Below are positions 1 to 11,071 of a stretch of 64,000 nt of DNA, piece after piece (the stretch's first letter is position 1; every line of letters begins with the position of its first letter). Below the pieces are notes generated by a model, which saw only the letters and a list, made by a program, of their open reading frames with translations, made no database searches and was not told where the DNA came from. Both the position numbers and the translations under genes were made by a program. This DNA is from Pseudoxanthomonas sp. PXM03 (GTDB taxonomy: Bacteria; Pseudomonadota; Gammaproteobacteria; Xanthomonadales; Xanthomonadaceae). The DNA lies in the NCBI RefSeq assembly GCF_014852005.1, contig NZ_JACVAU010000002.1, positions 1,054,001 through 1,118,000 of the forward strand, written 5' to 3'.

Positions 1-2289
1 ACGCGCCTCGATCCCCCGCAGGTAGCAATCGTCCAGCACCTGGGTCTCGGTGTCGGCCACGATGGTGTTCTCGATGCGGATCGTCCACCAGTCCAGCGAC
101 ACGTTCAGCCCCGGCGCGAACGACGGACTGAACACCACGCCCAGCGTCGTCGATTCGGACGTTTCCGGGGTAAGGTCCGGATTCGAACCCGATACGAAGG
201 GGATCGGGGTCTGCGTACCGGGACCATCCGCGATGCCGTCGGCGTCATTGGCGGGCTGGCGGAAGTCGGCGGGCACGTCCTGCAGGCATCGCGCATTGCC
301 GCGCGCGGCGCCGAAGGCGGTGTCGCACGGATCCGTGTAGAACGAGAACGTCTGCGACGCGCCGCCGTACAGATTGCTGACATCCGGCGCGCGGAAGCCC
401 TCCGCCCAGGTGCTGCGGACGAGCAGCGAGTCCACGGGCTTCCATTTCAGGCCCAGCTTGCTGTTGGTGGTGTCGCCGAAGGTGTCGTAATCCGAATAGC
501 GCGTCGCCGCACTGAGCGTCAGCTCGCGGGCCAGCGGCACCTCGGACAGCAGCGGCACCTGCACCTCGGCGTAGATTTCGTCGAGGCTGTAGCCGCCCGC
601 CGTCGGCCCGGCCGCGAGATCGGTGGAACCGCCCGACTGGGCCAACGCGTCGGGCGAGAATTCGCCGTATTCCTTGCGGTGCTCCACGCCCAGCGCGACC
701 GCGAGGTCGCCGGCCGGCAGCGTCGCGAGCGTGCCGGTGATGTTGGCGAAATAGTCCTGCGTCTTCGTCATCGAGACGGCTTGGCCGACCGGGAAGATGA
801 ACTGCCTGACAGCCGGGTCCGTCGCCGAGCCGTCACCCGGGCCGCCGTACCCGAACGGGAGCAGCGGGTTCCATGGCGTGCATTCGCCCTGGCTGGTGCC
901 CAGCGGAATCGGGTTGTCCGGCGTGCCGCACTGGACCACGCCCTGGCTGTTGAGGAACGACGGGCCCACCGCCATCCGCACGGCGGCCAGGTTGAGATTG
1001 CCGGTGCCGACCTGCACGCCCTTGTTCTGGTTGTACAGATAGCCCACATCCCAGTCCCAACTGCGGCCGGCCAGATCGAAGTAGCCCGACAGCGTGCCGC
1101 TGAAGCGGTAGGTGGTCAGCGAAAGCCGGTTCTCGCGCGGCACTTCCCAGCCGCGACGGGTGAAATGCACTTCGGTGGGATCCGCGTCGCCGCTCTGGTT
1201 GCCGACGGGGTTGTAGTAGCTGTCGATCGACATCGGCGTATCGAACGCCTGCGACGAGTACGGATAGCCCGCATTGCGCGAGAACGAGGCGCGGTCGGTG
1301 TAGAGCATGTCGCCGGCGAAGCGGATGCGGTCACTGAGCGCATGGTCGAGATTGACGAACACCGACTTGCGTTCGATGCCCGCCAATAGCGTGGACTGCT
1401 GGACCGGCAGCGAGAAATCGGTGTCGTCCAGCGCGCGGTAGCTGTCCAGGTCGCGTGGATCGAGTCCGGGCGTCTCGCGCCGGAGCGTGAAGTTGCCGCG
1501 CCCGGGGACGATCAGGCGACCGTACTGCGTGGTTCCGCTTTCACCACCCGGCCTCGGTACCCGGCCCTCGCCCATCGGGAAGCGGCTCGCGGAGAACCAG
1601 CGATCGGTGGCCCACACCGGATCTTCTTCCGTGTACTCCGCGCCGACGGTCACCGAACCGCGGTCGCCACTGAAACCGGCGATCAGGTCCAGTACCGTGC
1701 GCTGGCCGTCGCCCTGCGAGTATTGGCCGCCATAGACGCTGGCCTGCATGCCGTCCATGTTGCGCCGGGTGATGAGGTTGACGACACCGGCGATCGCATC
1801 GGAGCCATACAGCGTCGATGCGCCGTCCTTCAGCACTTCGATCCGTTCGATCATCGCCGCCGGGATCTGCGAGAGGTCCTGGAAGCCGCCGGTGGTGATG
1901 CCCAGCCGCTTCCCGTTGACCAGCACCAGGGTGCGGTTGGGGCCGAGGTTGCGCAGGTCGATGTACGCACCACCCACCGCCTCGCCCGCGGCAAGCGGCG
2001 TGATGCGGCTCACCGCCGGACTGCCCGCGCTGGTGATGTTCTGCAGGATATCGGCGACGGAATTGAAGCCCTGCTTCTGGATCTCTTCGCGCGAGATCAC
2101 CAGCACCGGCGCGGCGGTTTCCACATCCACCTGGCGGATGCGCGAACCGGTGACCTGGATGCGGTCCAGTGTGGTGGGCGCCGTGCCGGACGACACCGGC
2201 GCCTCCTGTGCGTGCGTCGCCGCCGCCGCGGTGGCCGCGCACGCGACCAGGGCGACGCGGATCGCGTCGCGCAATGCATGTCGTTTCAT
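1..2289 (-). CDS. TonB-dependent receptor, 3' end outside window
   Basis: Outer-membrane TonB-dependent receptor of the plug-barrel type, which imports a substrate such as an oligopeptide, siderophore or carbohydrate; the substrate cannot be told from the sequence. The visible 763 codons begin with a signal peptide (about residues 1-27, ending THA-Q). A plug domain follows with the segment VTGSRI near residue 45, the motif LRNLGPNRTLVLVNGKRL, and IERIEVLKDGASTLYGSDAIAGVVN, all typical of this family in Xanthomonadaceae. The ATG at 2289 directly precedes the signal peptide. The frame stays open to base 1, so the end of the barrel is missing. It is transcribed away from the groESL terminator and is not part of that operon. 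Confidence 0.9.
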   Translation of the reverse strand, partial: MKRHALRDAIRVALVACAATAAAATHAQEAPVSSGTAPTTLDRIQVTGSRIRQVDVETAAPVLVISREEIQKQGFNSVADILQNITSAGSPAVSRITPLAAGEAVGGAYIDLRNLGPNRTLVLVNGKRLGITTGGFQDLSQIPAAMIERIEVLKDGASTLYGSDAIAGVVNLITRRNMDGMQASVYGGQYSQGDGQRTVLDLIAGFSGDRGSVTVGAEYTEEDPVWATDRWFSASRFPMGEGRVPRPGGESGTTQYGRLIVPGRGNFTLRRETPGLDPRDLDSYRALDDTDFSLPVQQSTLLAGIERKSVFVNLDHALSDRIRFAGDMLYTDRASFSRNAGYPYSSQAFDTPMSIDSYYNPVGNQSGDADPTEVHFTRRGWEVPRENRLSLTTYRFSGTLSGYFDLAGRSWDWDVGYLYNQNKGVQVGTGNLNLAAVRMAVGPSFLNSQGVVQCGTPDNPIPLGTSQGECTPWNPLLPFGYGGPGDGSATDPAVRQFIFPVGQAVSMTKTQDYFANITGTLATLPAGDLAVALGVEHRKEYGEFSPDALAQSGGSTDLAAGPTAGGYSLDEIYAEVQVPLLSEVPLARELTLSAATRYSDYDTFGDTTNSKLGLKWKPVDSLLVRSTWAEGFRAPDVSNLYGGASQTFSFYTDPCDTAFGAARGNARCLQDVPADFRQPANDADGIADGPGTQTPIPFVSGSNPDLTPETSESTTLGVVFSPSFAPGLNVSLDWWTIRIENTIVADTETQVLDDCYLRGIEAR

Positions 2290-2448
2290 CTGAATCCCTC
2301 TCCTCGATGGCTGTCGTTCGCGTCGTGTTCGGTGAAAACATCGTTAAGCACCGAAGTTCGTACGCTACGGAGCCGGTCCGGCAGAGAGGTGTCCCGCGCG
2401 CGGCTTTGCCGGAACGCTTGTTGCGGTGTCGCGGTGCGCATATCGCGG

Positions 2449-2478
2449 AAAAAAAAGGCCCCGCATCGCTGCGGGGCC
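2449..2478 (-). terminator. Rho-independent terminator after groEL
   Basis: Perfect 8-bp stem GGCCCCGC/GCGGGGCC (2457-2464 with 2471-2478) and a 6-nt loop. On the minus strand it is followed by eight T (A-run at 2449-2456). It lies 32 bases past the groEL stop, so it closes the groES-groEL transcript. Confidence 0.9.
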
Positions 2479-2509
2479 CTTCCTGGAACGGTGACGCGGG
2501 AAGCGGGAC

Positions 2510-4201
<1,692 letters not shown>

Positions 4202-4251
4202 TCAGGAGAAATGCGGTGACGTGGGCGGCGGCGCGGAGCCGCCACGCGCGA

Positions 4252-4545
4252 TCAGCCGAGGATCGCGAGGACGTCGTCTTCCTTGATGATCTTGTACTCG
4301 ACGCCTTCGTACTTGTAGGGCGAACCCGAGTACTGGCCGTAGATCACCTTGTCGCCGACCTTCACCTTCGGGGCGCGCACGCCGCCGGTGGCGTCGATGA
4401 ACTTGCCTTCGCCGACGGCGACGACTTCACCCTTGGTGGGCTTTTCCTTCGCGGCGTCGGGGATGATGATGCCGCCGACGGAGGTTTCTTCGGCTTCGAT
4501 CGGCTTGACCACCAGGCGGTCGTACAGCGGCTTGATATTGCTCAT
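4252..4545 (-). CDS. groES: 10 kDa co-chaperonin GroES
   Basis: Heptameric lid of the GroEL chamber. From ATG 4545 the protein is 97 residues, starting [14 protein letters not shown]. It contains the mobile loop ([19 protein letters not shown], about residues 17-35) and the conserved end [14 protein letters not shown]. An upstream in-frame extension would run through the untranslated leader and is not supported. It is the first gene of the operon and lies about 48 bases downstream of a CIRCE inverted repeat, which indicates HrcA control. Confidence 0.98.
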   Translation of the reverse strand: MSNIKPLYDRLVVKPIEAEETSVGGIIIPDAAKEKPTKGEVVAVGEGKFIDATGGVRAPKVKVGDKVIYGQYSGSPYKYEGVEYKIIKEDDVLAILG

Positions 4546-4592
4546 GTCAATCCTCTTAAGTGATTGATTGGACTGGGAAAGGGGCGGCGATG

Positions 4593-4619
4593 TTAGCACT
4601 CCCCACGGGAGACTGCCAA
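4593..4619 (-). promoter_or_regulatory. CIRCE operator (HrcA site) of groESL
   Basis: TTAGCACTC at 4593-4601, nine bases, then GACTGCCAA at 4611-4619. The consensus is TTAGCACTC-N9-GAGTGCTAA: the first arm is exact and the second matches 7 of 9. The site lies 48 bases before the groES start codon, the usual place for HrcA repression of chaperonin genes. HrcA itself is not in the window. Confidence 0.9.
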
Positions 4620-4749
4620 CGCCAGGGGCACAAAAACCCGACAGGGCCGGGATGCGAGGGATATCGGGGTGCCCGGCGCGGTTTCAAGGGGTGGGTGCAC
4701 ATATTGGTCGCAGGGGCGCCCGGACCGGGTCTGCGATAATCGATGCCCC

Positions 4750-5085
4750 ATGCCCGTCTTCCTGATCCTGTCGACCTGTCCCGACGCCGACACCGCCCAG
4801 CGGTTGGCACGGGCGCTGGTGGACGAGCGCCTGGCCGCCTGCGTCAGCGTGCTGCCCGGCATGGTGTCGACCTATCGCTGGCAGGGCCAGGTGGAACAGG
4901 CCAGCGAGGTCCAGCTGCTGGCCAAGACCCCCGCCGACCGGCGCGACGCCCTGATGGCGCGGCTGGCCGAACTGCACCCGTATGAACTGCCGGAGATCCT
5001 GGCGGTCGAAACCGCCGCCGGCCTGCCCGCCTACCTGGCGTGGGTCGCCGCTGAAACCCGGGCCGATGGCGCCCCCTCGAGTTGA
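4750..5085 (+). CDS. cutA: Divalent-cation tolerance protein CutA
   Basis: Small trimeric CutA1 protein linked to copper and divalent cation tolerance; its biochemical role is still debated. It has 111 residues from ATG 4750, starting MPVFLILSTCPDADTA. Family motifs visible are LAACVSVLPGMVSTYRW, with the conserved Cys and the YRW-Q segment, and LHPYELPEILAVE near residue 77. It sits divergently from groES and ends 13 bases before dsbD. The cutA-dsbD neighbourhood is common in gamma-proteobacteria. Confidence 0.96.
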   Translation: MPVFLILSTCPDADTAQRLARALVDERLAACVSVLPGMVSTYRWQGQVEQASEVQLLAKTPADRRDALMARLAELHPYELPEILAVETAAGLPAYLAWVAAETRADGAPSS

Positions 5086-5098
5086 AGACCCAGACCCG

Positions 5099-7393
5099 AT
5101 GACGCTGATCCGCACGCTGTTCGCCTTCCTGGCCGTATCCCTGCTCGCCGTGGTGGCACCCGCTGCATCGGCGGCGATCACCCAGGACGACCTGCTGCCG
5201 GTGGACGAGGCGTTCGTGCTGACGGCCACTGCACCGGCGCGGGACCGTATCGAGATCCGCTGGAAGATCACAGACGGCTACTACCTCTATCGCCACCGCA
5301 CCAGCGTGGAGGCGGGCGCCGGCTTCGCGGCGCAGCCGCTGCAGCTGCCCAAGGGCAAGGCGTATCGCGACGAATTCTTCGGGGACGTCGAAACGTATCG
5401 TGGCGAACTGATCGCCACCCTGCCCGGCCAGCCTGCGCCCGACGCCGACAGCATTACCTTGAAGATCAAGTATCAGGGCTGCGCCGACGCCGGCATCTGC
5501 TACCCACCGCAGACGCGCACAGTGAAGGTCGCGCTGCCGGCGGCTGCGGGCGAGGCGTTCGTACCGCTCGGTGCGGGTGCGCTGACGGGTGGACTGCTGG
5601 GGCAGAGACCGCAGGCGGGAATGGACGCCCTGCCGCTGCCGGCCGAACAAGCGTTCGGCTTCGAAGCGATCGCCTTCAACGGCAACGAGCTGCTGCTGCG
5701 CTTCACGCCGGCACGCGGCTATTACGTCTACCGCGACCGTACCTCGATGGCGCTGGAAAGCGCCGCCGGCGTCTCCCTGCAGGCACCACGCTGGCCGGCC
5801 GGCAAGGCCCACCGCGATGAGCACTTCGGCGATGTCACGGTCTACTTCGAGCAGGCCGAAGTGCCGGTGCCGCTGCGCAGGGAGCACGCCAAGGCCGTGC
5901 AGGCCACGCTGCGCGTGACCTTCCAGGGCTGCCAGACCGACGGCATCTGCTACCCGCCGATGACGCGACGGGTGACGCTGTCGATCCCGGCCGGCGCGGC
6001 CACGCCGGCCAGCACGCCCGACGTGCCCGCACCCGCCGCCGTCGCACCGCTGCCGGCAACGGCGATACCGGACGATGCGACCGTCAGCGCCGCGGATACG
6101 CCCGCGACGGCCGCACCCATCGCAGCCGACGTGGAACGCACCCGTCCTCCCGAAGAGGTTTTGGCACGCAACCAGCGCGGCGCCACATCCCTGCTCGCGG
6201 CGCTGGCGCTGGCCCTGTTCGGCGGATTGATCCTCAACCTGATGCCCTGCGTGCTGCCCATCCTGTCGCTGAAAGCGCTGTCACTGGCCGACAGCGGACG
6301 CAGCGGCGGACAGGCGCGCCGCAGCGCGCTCTGGTACACCGCCGGCGTGCTGGTCAGTTTCGTGGCGGTCGGTGCGCTGGCGATTGCCTTGCGCGCGGCT
6401 GGCCAGGCGCTGGGCTGGGGATTCCAGTTGCAGCAGCCGTGGGTAGTCGGGCTGCTCGCCTATGTGATGTTCGCCGTCGGCCTGAGCCTGTCGGGCGTGT
6501 TCGCCATCGGCCATCGGCTGGCGGGCGCCGGGCACGGCTTGGCGTCGCGCAGCGGCGCGGCGGGCGATTTCTTCACCGGTGTGCTGGCGGTGGTGGTCGC
6601 CAGCCCGTGCACCGCACCGTTCATGGGCGTCGCGCTGGCGTACGCCTTCACCGCGCCGACACCGCTGGCACTGCTGGTGTTCGCGGTGCTGGGACTGGGG
6701 CTGGCGCTGCCGTTCCTGCTGATCGGCTTCGTGCCCGCGCTGGCCAATCGCCTGCCGAAGCCCGGCGCCTGGATGGAAACACTGAAGCAGGTGCTCGCGT
6801 TCCCGATGTACCTCACCTCCGTGTGGTTGCTGTGGGTATTGGGGAATCAGCGCGGCATCGACGCGGTCGGCCTGGCGCTCGCCGGCCTGGTGCTGCTGGC
6901 ACTGGGGCTGTGGTGGTTCCAGCGTGTGCGCTTCGCCGCAGCGCCGTTGCAGCGAGTGTCGGCGCTGGTGCTCACTGTCGCCGCACTGGTGCCGCTGGCG
7001 ATGGTGCACCGGTTGCCGGCGGAGGCTGCGGCGGCACCGACGGCCGACGGCCACGTGACCTATTCGGCGGAACGTCTGGCAGCGTTGCGTGCCGAACGCC
7101 GCATCGTGTTCGTCGACATGACCGCCGACTGGTGCGTCACCTGCAAGGCCAACGAAAAGGCCGTACTGAACACTGACGCATTCCGCGACCTGCTGGCAGA
7201 GCACGATGCCGTGATGATGACGGGCGACTGGACGAACGTGGACCCTGCGATCACCGCATTCCTCGAACAGCACAAGGCCGTCGGCGTACCGCTGTACGTG
7301 ATGTATCCGCGCAACGGCGGCGAGGGCGAGGTGTTGCCCACCGTGCTGACCCACGACACGATGCGCCAGGCATTCGAACGGGCGGCACGATGA
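5099..7393 (+). CDS. dsbD: Thiol:disulfide interchange protein DsbD with two alpha domains
   Basis: Inner-membrane reductase that moves electrons from cytosolic thioredoxin to periplasmic thiol partners. It has 764 residues from ATG 5099, longer than the E. coli protein (about 565). A signal peptide is followed by two tandem DsbD-alpha domains (about residues 30-145 and 185-300). Both carry the same landmarks: YYLYR/YYVYR, FFGDV/HFGDV and a Cys pair in YQGCADAGICYPP/FQGCQTDGICYPP. A Pro/Ala-rich linker leads into the eight-helix core with Cys384 (LMPCVLP) and Cys504 (ASPCTAPFMG). The C-terminal thioredoxin domain has WCVTC (Cys679/Cys682). Its stop overlaps the next thioredoxin gene by 4 bases. 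Confidence 0.97.
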   Translation: MTLIRTLFAFLAVSLLAVVAPAASAAITQDDLLPVDEAFVLTATAPARDRIEIRWKITDGYYLYRHRTSVEAGAGFAAQPLQLPKGKAYRDEFFGDVETYRGELIATLPGQPAPDADSITLKIKYQGCADAGICYPPQTRTVKVALPAAAGEAFVPLGAGALTGGLLGQRPQAGMDALPLPAEQAFGFEAIAFNGNELLLRFTPARGYYVYRDRTSMALESAAGVSLQAPRWPAGKAHRDEHFGDVTVYFEQAEVPVPLRREHAKAVQATLRVTFQGCQTDGICYPPMTRRVTLSIPAGAATPASTPDVPAPAAVAPLPATAIPDDATVSAADTPATAAPIAADVERTRPPEEVLARNQRGATSLLAALALALFGGLILNLMPCVLPILSLKALSLADSGRSGGQARRSALWYTAGVLVSFVAVGALAIALRAAGQALGWGFQLQQPWVVGLLAYVMFAVGLSLSGVFAIGHRLAGAGHGLASRSGAAGDFFTGVLAVVVASPCTAPFMGVALAYAFTAPTPLALLVFAVLGLGLALPFLLIGFVPALANRLPKPGAWMETLKQVLAFPMYLTSVWLLWVLGNQRGIDAVGLALAGLVLLALGLWWFQRVRFAAAPLQRVSALVLTVAALVPLAMVHRLPAEAAAAPTADGHVTYSAERLAALRAERRIVFVDMTADWCVTCKANEKAVLNTDAFRDLLAEHDAVMMTGDWTNVDPAITAFLEQHKAVGVPLYVMYPRNGGEGEVLPTVLTHDTMRQAFERAAR

Positions 7394-7983
7394 AGGTCAC
7401 CACGCCGCGCATCCTGGCCGTCGCCCTCGTCGCCGGCGGCCTGGGCCTGGTGGCCAGCCTGTGGTTCAACGGCAACCCGCTGTGGCGGACCGGACCCGGC
7501 GAGCGCGCCCTGCACGCCGCGGTGAATGCGACCGCCCCCAAGCCTCCGGCAGGCGTCACCCCTGCCGGCATCGGCGATCCCATGCCGGCGATCGCGCTGC
7601 CGGGGCTGGATGGAAAGATCGTCGATCTCGCGGCCGCCTACCGGGGCAAGCGCCTGTTGATCAACGTCTGGGCCAGCTGGTGCGGGCCCTGCATCGAGGA
7701 GATGCCCGAATTGCAGCGCTTCGCCACGTCCCAGGGAACCGGGGGCGTCCAGGTGGTGGGTCTGGCGCTGGACACGCCCGAGGGCGTGCAGGACTTCCTG
7801 TCCCGCGTGCCGGTCGGCTATCCCATCGTGCTGGACACGCCCGGTCCGGCCGACGCCAGCGTCTGGCTCGGCAACGCCAAGGGCGTGCTGCCGTACACCG
7901 TGCTGGTGGGGGCAGACGGGAGGATCGAGCGGCAGAAGGTCGGGCCCTTCCAGCATGGCGAGATCAGTGGGTGGGTGGACTAG
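7390..7983 (+). CDS. TlpA-like membrane-anchored thioredoxin
   Basis: Periplasmic thiol-disulfide oxidoreductase of the TlpA/ResA type. It has 197 residues: an N-terminal membrane anchor (about residues 9-26), a Pro/Ala linker, then an AhpC-TSA/redoxin fold with WASWCGPC (Cys98/Cys101) and the cis-Pro segment GVLPYTVLV. The ATGA overlap with dsbD (7390-7393) shows translational coupling. DsbD is therefore its likely electron donor. The substrate is not known; cytochrome c maturation or envelope repair are possible. Confidence 0.9.
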   Translation: MKVTTPRILAVALVAGGLGLVASLWFNGNPLWRTGPGERALHAAVNATAPKPPAGVTPAGIGDPMPAIALPGLDGKIVDLAAAYRGKRLLINVWASWCGPCIEEMPELQRFATSQGTGGVQVVGLALDTPEGVQDFLSRVPVGYPIVLDTPGPADASVWLGNAKGVLPYTVLVGADGRIERQKVGPFQHGEISGWVD

Positions 7984-8195
7984 GTTCTGCGGAGGAAGTT
8001 CATCGAACCTGCTGCTATCGTGGCGTGACCACCGTTCGGCACGCGCGCCGTCGCGGTTTGCTGCCCCCTTGCAAGTCCTTGATCCGAGATAGGTCGCCCC
8101 AGAATCAAACAATCGCTTAAAACGAAGCAAACTTCGGCGAACTGGACAGCATCGCCGGCTTCAAGCAGACTGCCGCCCTTCCGCTGGAGGCGTCG

Positions 8196-8636
8196 ATGGC
8201 GAAGCTGCTGGTCCTGCATGGCCCCAACCTCAACCTGCTCGGCACCCGTGAGCCGGAGGTCTATGGCCATGCGACGCTGGCCGACATCGATCTGGCACTG
8301 ACGGCACAGGCGCAGGCCGCCAGGCATGAACTCGCGACGTTCCAGTCCAATGCAGAACACGCGCTGGTCGACCGCATCCAGGCGGCCCGCACCGACGGCA
8401 CCGCCTTCATCCTGATCAACCCCGCCGCCTTCACCCACACCTCGGTCGCGATCCGCGATGCCCTGGCGGCCGTGGCCCTGCCCTACATCGAAGTCCACCT
8501 GTCCAATCCGCACACCCGCGAACCGTTCCGCCACACCAGCTACGTCAGCGACAAGGCGGTCGGCGTGGTCTGCGGCTTCGGGGCGGACAGCTACCGCTAC
8601 GCGCTGGACGCCGCCCTGCTGCGGCTGCCCGCCTGA
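8196..8636 (+). CDS. aroQ: Type II 3-dehydroquinate dehydratase
   Basis: Converts 3-dehydroquinate to 3-dehydroshikimate in the shikimate pathway. It has 146 residues, a normal type II length, and the family motifs [18 protein letters not shown] (residues 6-23), [31 protein letters not shown] with the catalytic region, and [20 protein letters not shown] at 8185-8189 supports ATG 8196. It precedes accB by 47 bases, the aroQ-accB-accC order widespread in proteobacteria. Confidence 0.98.
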   Translation: MAKLLVLHGPNLNLLGTREPEVYGHATLADIDLALTAQAQAARHELATFQSNAEHALVDRIQAARTDGTAFILINPAAFTHTSVAIRDALAAVALPYIEVHLSNPHTREPFRHTSYVSDKAVGVVCGFGADSYRYALDAALLRLPA

Positions 8637-8645
8637 CTTTCCTCT

Positions 8646-8661
8646 GTTCCCCGCGGGGAAC
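8646..8661. other. Perfect palindrome between aroQ and accB
   Basis: GTTCCCCGCGGGGAAC is a 16-base perfect palindrome in the 47-base aroQ-accB spacer. It could form a short hairpin in the transcript or be a protein site. There is no T-run, so it is not a classical terminator. Function not known. Confidence 0.4.
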
Positions 8662-8683
8662 GACGTTCAACCACGAGGCTCCC

Positions 8684-9160
8684 ATGGATCTCCGCAAAAT
8701 CAAGAAACTGATCGACCTGCTGGAAGAGTCGAACCTGGCCGAAATCGAGATCAAGGAAGGCGAAGAATCCGTGCGCCTGGCGCGCACGCCCAAGGGCGGC
8801 TACGCCGTGCCGGCACCGGCCCCCGCCGCCTACGCCGAACCGCGCCCCGCCACCCCGATGCCGATGAGCTCGCCCACCGAAGCCTCCACCGGCGGCACGG
8901 CCAAGGCCGGCAACGCCCTGCCGGACGGCCACGTGGTGCGTGCGCCGATGGTCGGCACCTTCTATGCGTCGCCGTCGCCGGACAAGCCCGCGTTCGTCGC
9001 CGTCGGCCAGTCGGTGAAGGCCGGCGAGACGCTGGCGATCATCGAAGCCATGAAGATGTTCAACCCCATCGAAGCCGACGTCTCCGGCACCGTGCTGTCG
9101 ATCCTGGCCGAAAGCGGCCAGCCGATCGAATTCGATCAGCCGCTGTTCGTGATCGGCTGA
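8684..9160 (+). CDS. accB: Biotin carboxyl carrier protein of acetyl-CoA carboxylase
   Basis: Carries the biotin that is carboxylated by AccC in the first step of fatty acid synthesis. It has 158 residues. The N-terminal helix region ([18 protein letters not shown]) is followed by a Pro/Ala-rich flexible linker (about residues 44-75). The biotinyl domain has EAMKMFN with the biotinylated Lys124. It is followed 10 bases later by accC in one operon. Confidence 0.99.
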   Translation: MDLRKIKKLIDLLEESNLAEIEIKEGEESVRLARTPKGGYAVPAPAPAAYAEPRPATPMPMSSPTEASTGGTAKAGNALPDGHVVRAPMVGTFYASPSPDKPAFVAVGQSVKAGETLAIIEAMKMFNPIEADVSGTVLSILAESGQPIEFDQPLFVIG

Positions 9161-9170
9161 GGTCCGCGCC

Positions 9171-10538
9171 ATGCTGGACAAAGTCGTCATCGCCAACCGG
9201 GGTGAGATCGCGCTGCGCATCCTGCGCGCCTGCCACACCCTGGGCATCCGCACGGTCGCCGTGCATTCCACCGTCGACCGCAACCTCAAGCACGTGGCCA
9301 TGGCGGACGAGTCCGTCTGCATCGGCCCGGCCGCCTCGAAGGACAGCTACCTCAACATCCCGGCGATCATCGCCGCGGCCGAGGTGACCGACGCGCAGGC
9401 CATCCACCCGGGCTACGGCTTCCTGTCGGAGAACGCCGACTTCGCCGAGCGCGTGGAGCAGTCCGGCTTCATCTTCATCGGGCCCAAGGCCGACACCATC
9501 CGCATGATGGGCGACAAGGTGGAGGCGATCCGCGCGATGAAGGCGGCCGGCGTGCCGTGCGTGCCCGGCAGCGGTGGGCCGCTGGGCGAGGACATCGTGG
9601 CCAACACCAAGATCGCGCGCGAGATCGGCTATCCGGTGATCATCAAGGCCGCGGGCGGCGGCGGCGGCCGCGGCATGCGCGTGGTGCATGTGGAGGGCGC
9701 GCTGAAGGCCGCCATCGAGACCACCAAGTCGGAAGCCAAGGCGGCGTTCGGCAACGGCGAGGTCTACATGGAGAAGTTCCTGGAGAATCCGCGCCACGTG
9801 GAAATCCAGGTGCTCGCCGACGGCCAGGGCAACGCCATCCACCTGGGCGAGCGCGACTGCTCGATGCAGCGCCGCCACCAGAAGGTCGTGGAGGAAGCGC
9901 CCGCTCCCGGCATCACCGACGAACAGCGCGCGGAGATCGGCAAGGTCTGCGTGGAAGCCTGCCTGCGCATCGGTTACCGGGGCGCCGGCACGTTCGAGTT
10001 CCTGTACGAGGACGGCCGCTTCTACTTTATCGAGATGAACACCCGCATCCAGGTGGAGCATCCGGTGACCGAACGCATCACCGGCATCGACCTGGTCTGC
10101 GAACAGCTGCGCATCGCGGCCGGCCAGAAGCTGACCATCAAGCAGTCCGACATCGTGTTGCGCGGGCATGCCATCGAGTGCCGCATCAATGCGGAAGACC
10201 CGGACACCTTCATGCCGCACCCGGGCCTGATCCAGCACTTCCATCCGCCGGGTGGCCCCGGCGTGCGCGTGGATACGCACATCTACGAAGGCTACCGCGT
10301 GCCGCCGAACTACGATTCGATGATCGCCAAGCTCATCGTGCACGGTCCGGACCGCGACACCGCCATCGCCCGCATGCGCGTGGCATTGAGCGAGATGGTC
10401 ATCGACGGCATCAAGACCAACATCCCGCTGCAGCAGCGCATCATGCGCGACCAGGGATTCCAGGCCGGCGGCCAGAACATCCACTACCTGGAAAAGCGCC
10501 TGGCCGAACGCAAGAACAAGACGATCTCGCTGGTCTGA
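9171..10538 (+). CDS. accC: Biotin carboxylase subunit of acetyl-CoA carboxylase
   Basis: ATP-grasp enzyme that carboxylates biotin on AccB. It has 455 residues, the family's usual length. Visible signatures are [21 protein letters not shown] at the N-terminus, [15 protein letters not shown], the glycine-rich ATP loop [12 protein letters not shown] (about residues 159-170), [18 protein letters not shown], and the catalytic [18 protein letters not shown]. It is the last gene of the aroQ-accB-accC unit and is followed by hairpins at 10555 and 10649. Confidence 0.99.
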   Translation: MLDKVVIANRGEIALRILRACHTLGIRTVAVHSTVDRNLKHVAMADESVCIGPAASKDSYLNIPAIIAAAEVTDAQAIHPGYGFLSENADFAERVEQSGFIFIGPKADTIRMMGDKVEAIRAMKAAGVPCVPGSGGPLGEDIVANTKIAREIGYPVIIKAAGGGGGRGMRVVHVEGALKAAIETTKSEAKAAFGNGEVYMEKFLENPRHVEIQVLADGQGNAIHLGERDCSMQRRHQKVVEEAPAPGITDEQRAEIGKVCVEACLRIGYRGAGTFEFLYEDGRFYFIEMNTRIQVEHPVTERITGIDLVCEQLRIAAGQKLTIKQSDIVLRGHAIECRINAEDPDTFMPHPGLIQHFHPPGGPGVRVDTHIYEGYRVPPNYDSMIAKLIVHGPDRDTAIARMRVALSEMVIDGIKTNIPLQQRIMRDQGFQAGGQNIHYLEKRLAERKNKTISLV

Positions 10539-10554
10539 CCAGAGGATGGATCAA

Positions 10555-10574
10555 CCCCGCGCATCCGCGCGGGG
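10555..10574 (+). terminator. Hairpin after accC
   Basis: CCCCGCG (10555-10561) pairs with CGCGGGG (10568-10574) across a 6-base loop, 17 bases past the accC stop. The T-run is poor (cctt), so it is probably a weak or auxiliary terminator. Confidence 0.5.
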
Positions 10575-10648
10575 CCTTGCATGGCGGAAGCCGGCGCGCC
10601 GCCGGCTGCAGGCCAGCATCGCGGAATGGCGCGCACGCGCACGAAAGA

Positions 10649-10680
10649 GAAGGGCCGGGATGTCGCCATCCCGGCCCTTC
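10649..10680. terminator. Bidirectional terminator between accC and convergent gene
   Basis: A perfect 14-bp stem (10649-10662 with 10667-10680) with a 4-base TCGC loop. Both ends are A/T flanked (gaaagaga on the left, ttctgtc on the right). It lies between convergent transcription units and can serve both. Confidence 0.75.
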
Positions 10681-10708
10681 TGTCGTCTGCAGCCATCCGC
10701 GGGGACGC

Positions 10709-11071
10709 TCAACGATCGGCAGGCATCCGCTGCGTGCCGGGCACCGTCCGCACGCCGAGTGGCGAGGATGGATCGGTGATCCGCACCAGTTCCGAAGAGC
10801 CGTCCGCCCATATCACGCGGATCGTGCTGCCGGGCGCCAGCGTGGAGAACGGCGTGCCGCTGCGCGCCCGGTAGAGCGCGGCGACCTGGCTGGCACCGAG
10901 CCGGCGCGCGTCGTCCGGCGCATGGATCGTCATGTGGCCCACGCGCGTGAGATCCCGGTACTCGGGATCACGTGTCTCGATGACGATCGTGGCGGCAGCG
11001 GCAGCATATGCCACCACCACCAGGCCCCATACCAGGAGATTGGCTCCCGGTCGCGTGTGCTTGTACTTCAT
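10709..11071 (-). CDS. Uncharacterised membrane-anchored protein
   Basis: A 120-residue protein of unknown function. One N-terminal hydrophobic helix (about residues 11-29, LLVWGLVVVAYAAAAATIVI) probably anchors it with a periplasmic C-terminal domain. That domain contains a beta-rich stretch ending in IRVIWADGSSELVRITDP. Its ATG overlaps the stop of the upstream gene (ATGA at 11068-11071), so the two are cotranscribed and translationally coupled. Nothing catalytic is visible. Likely restricted to Xanthomonadaceae, which is a guess. Confidence 0.7.
   Translation of the reverse strand: MKYKHTRPGANLLVWGLVVVAYAAAAATIVIETRDPEYRDLTRVGHMTIHAPDDARRLGASQVAALYRARSGTPFSTLAPGSTIRVIWADGSSELVRITDPSSPLGVRTVPGTQRMPADR

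Noticed and set aside
9060..10484. 474-codon open frame antisense to accC
   Set aside because: Shadow of accC codon bias, with no recognisable protein features. The sense protein is complete and canonical.
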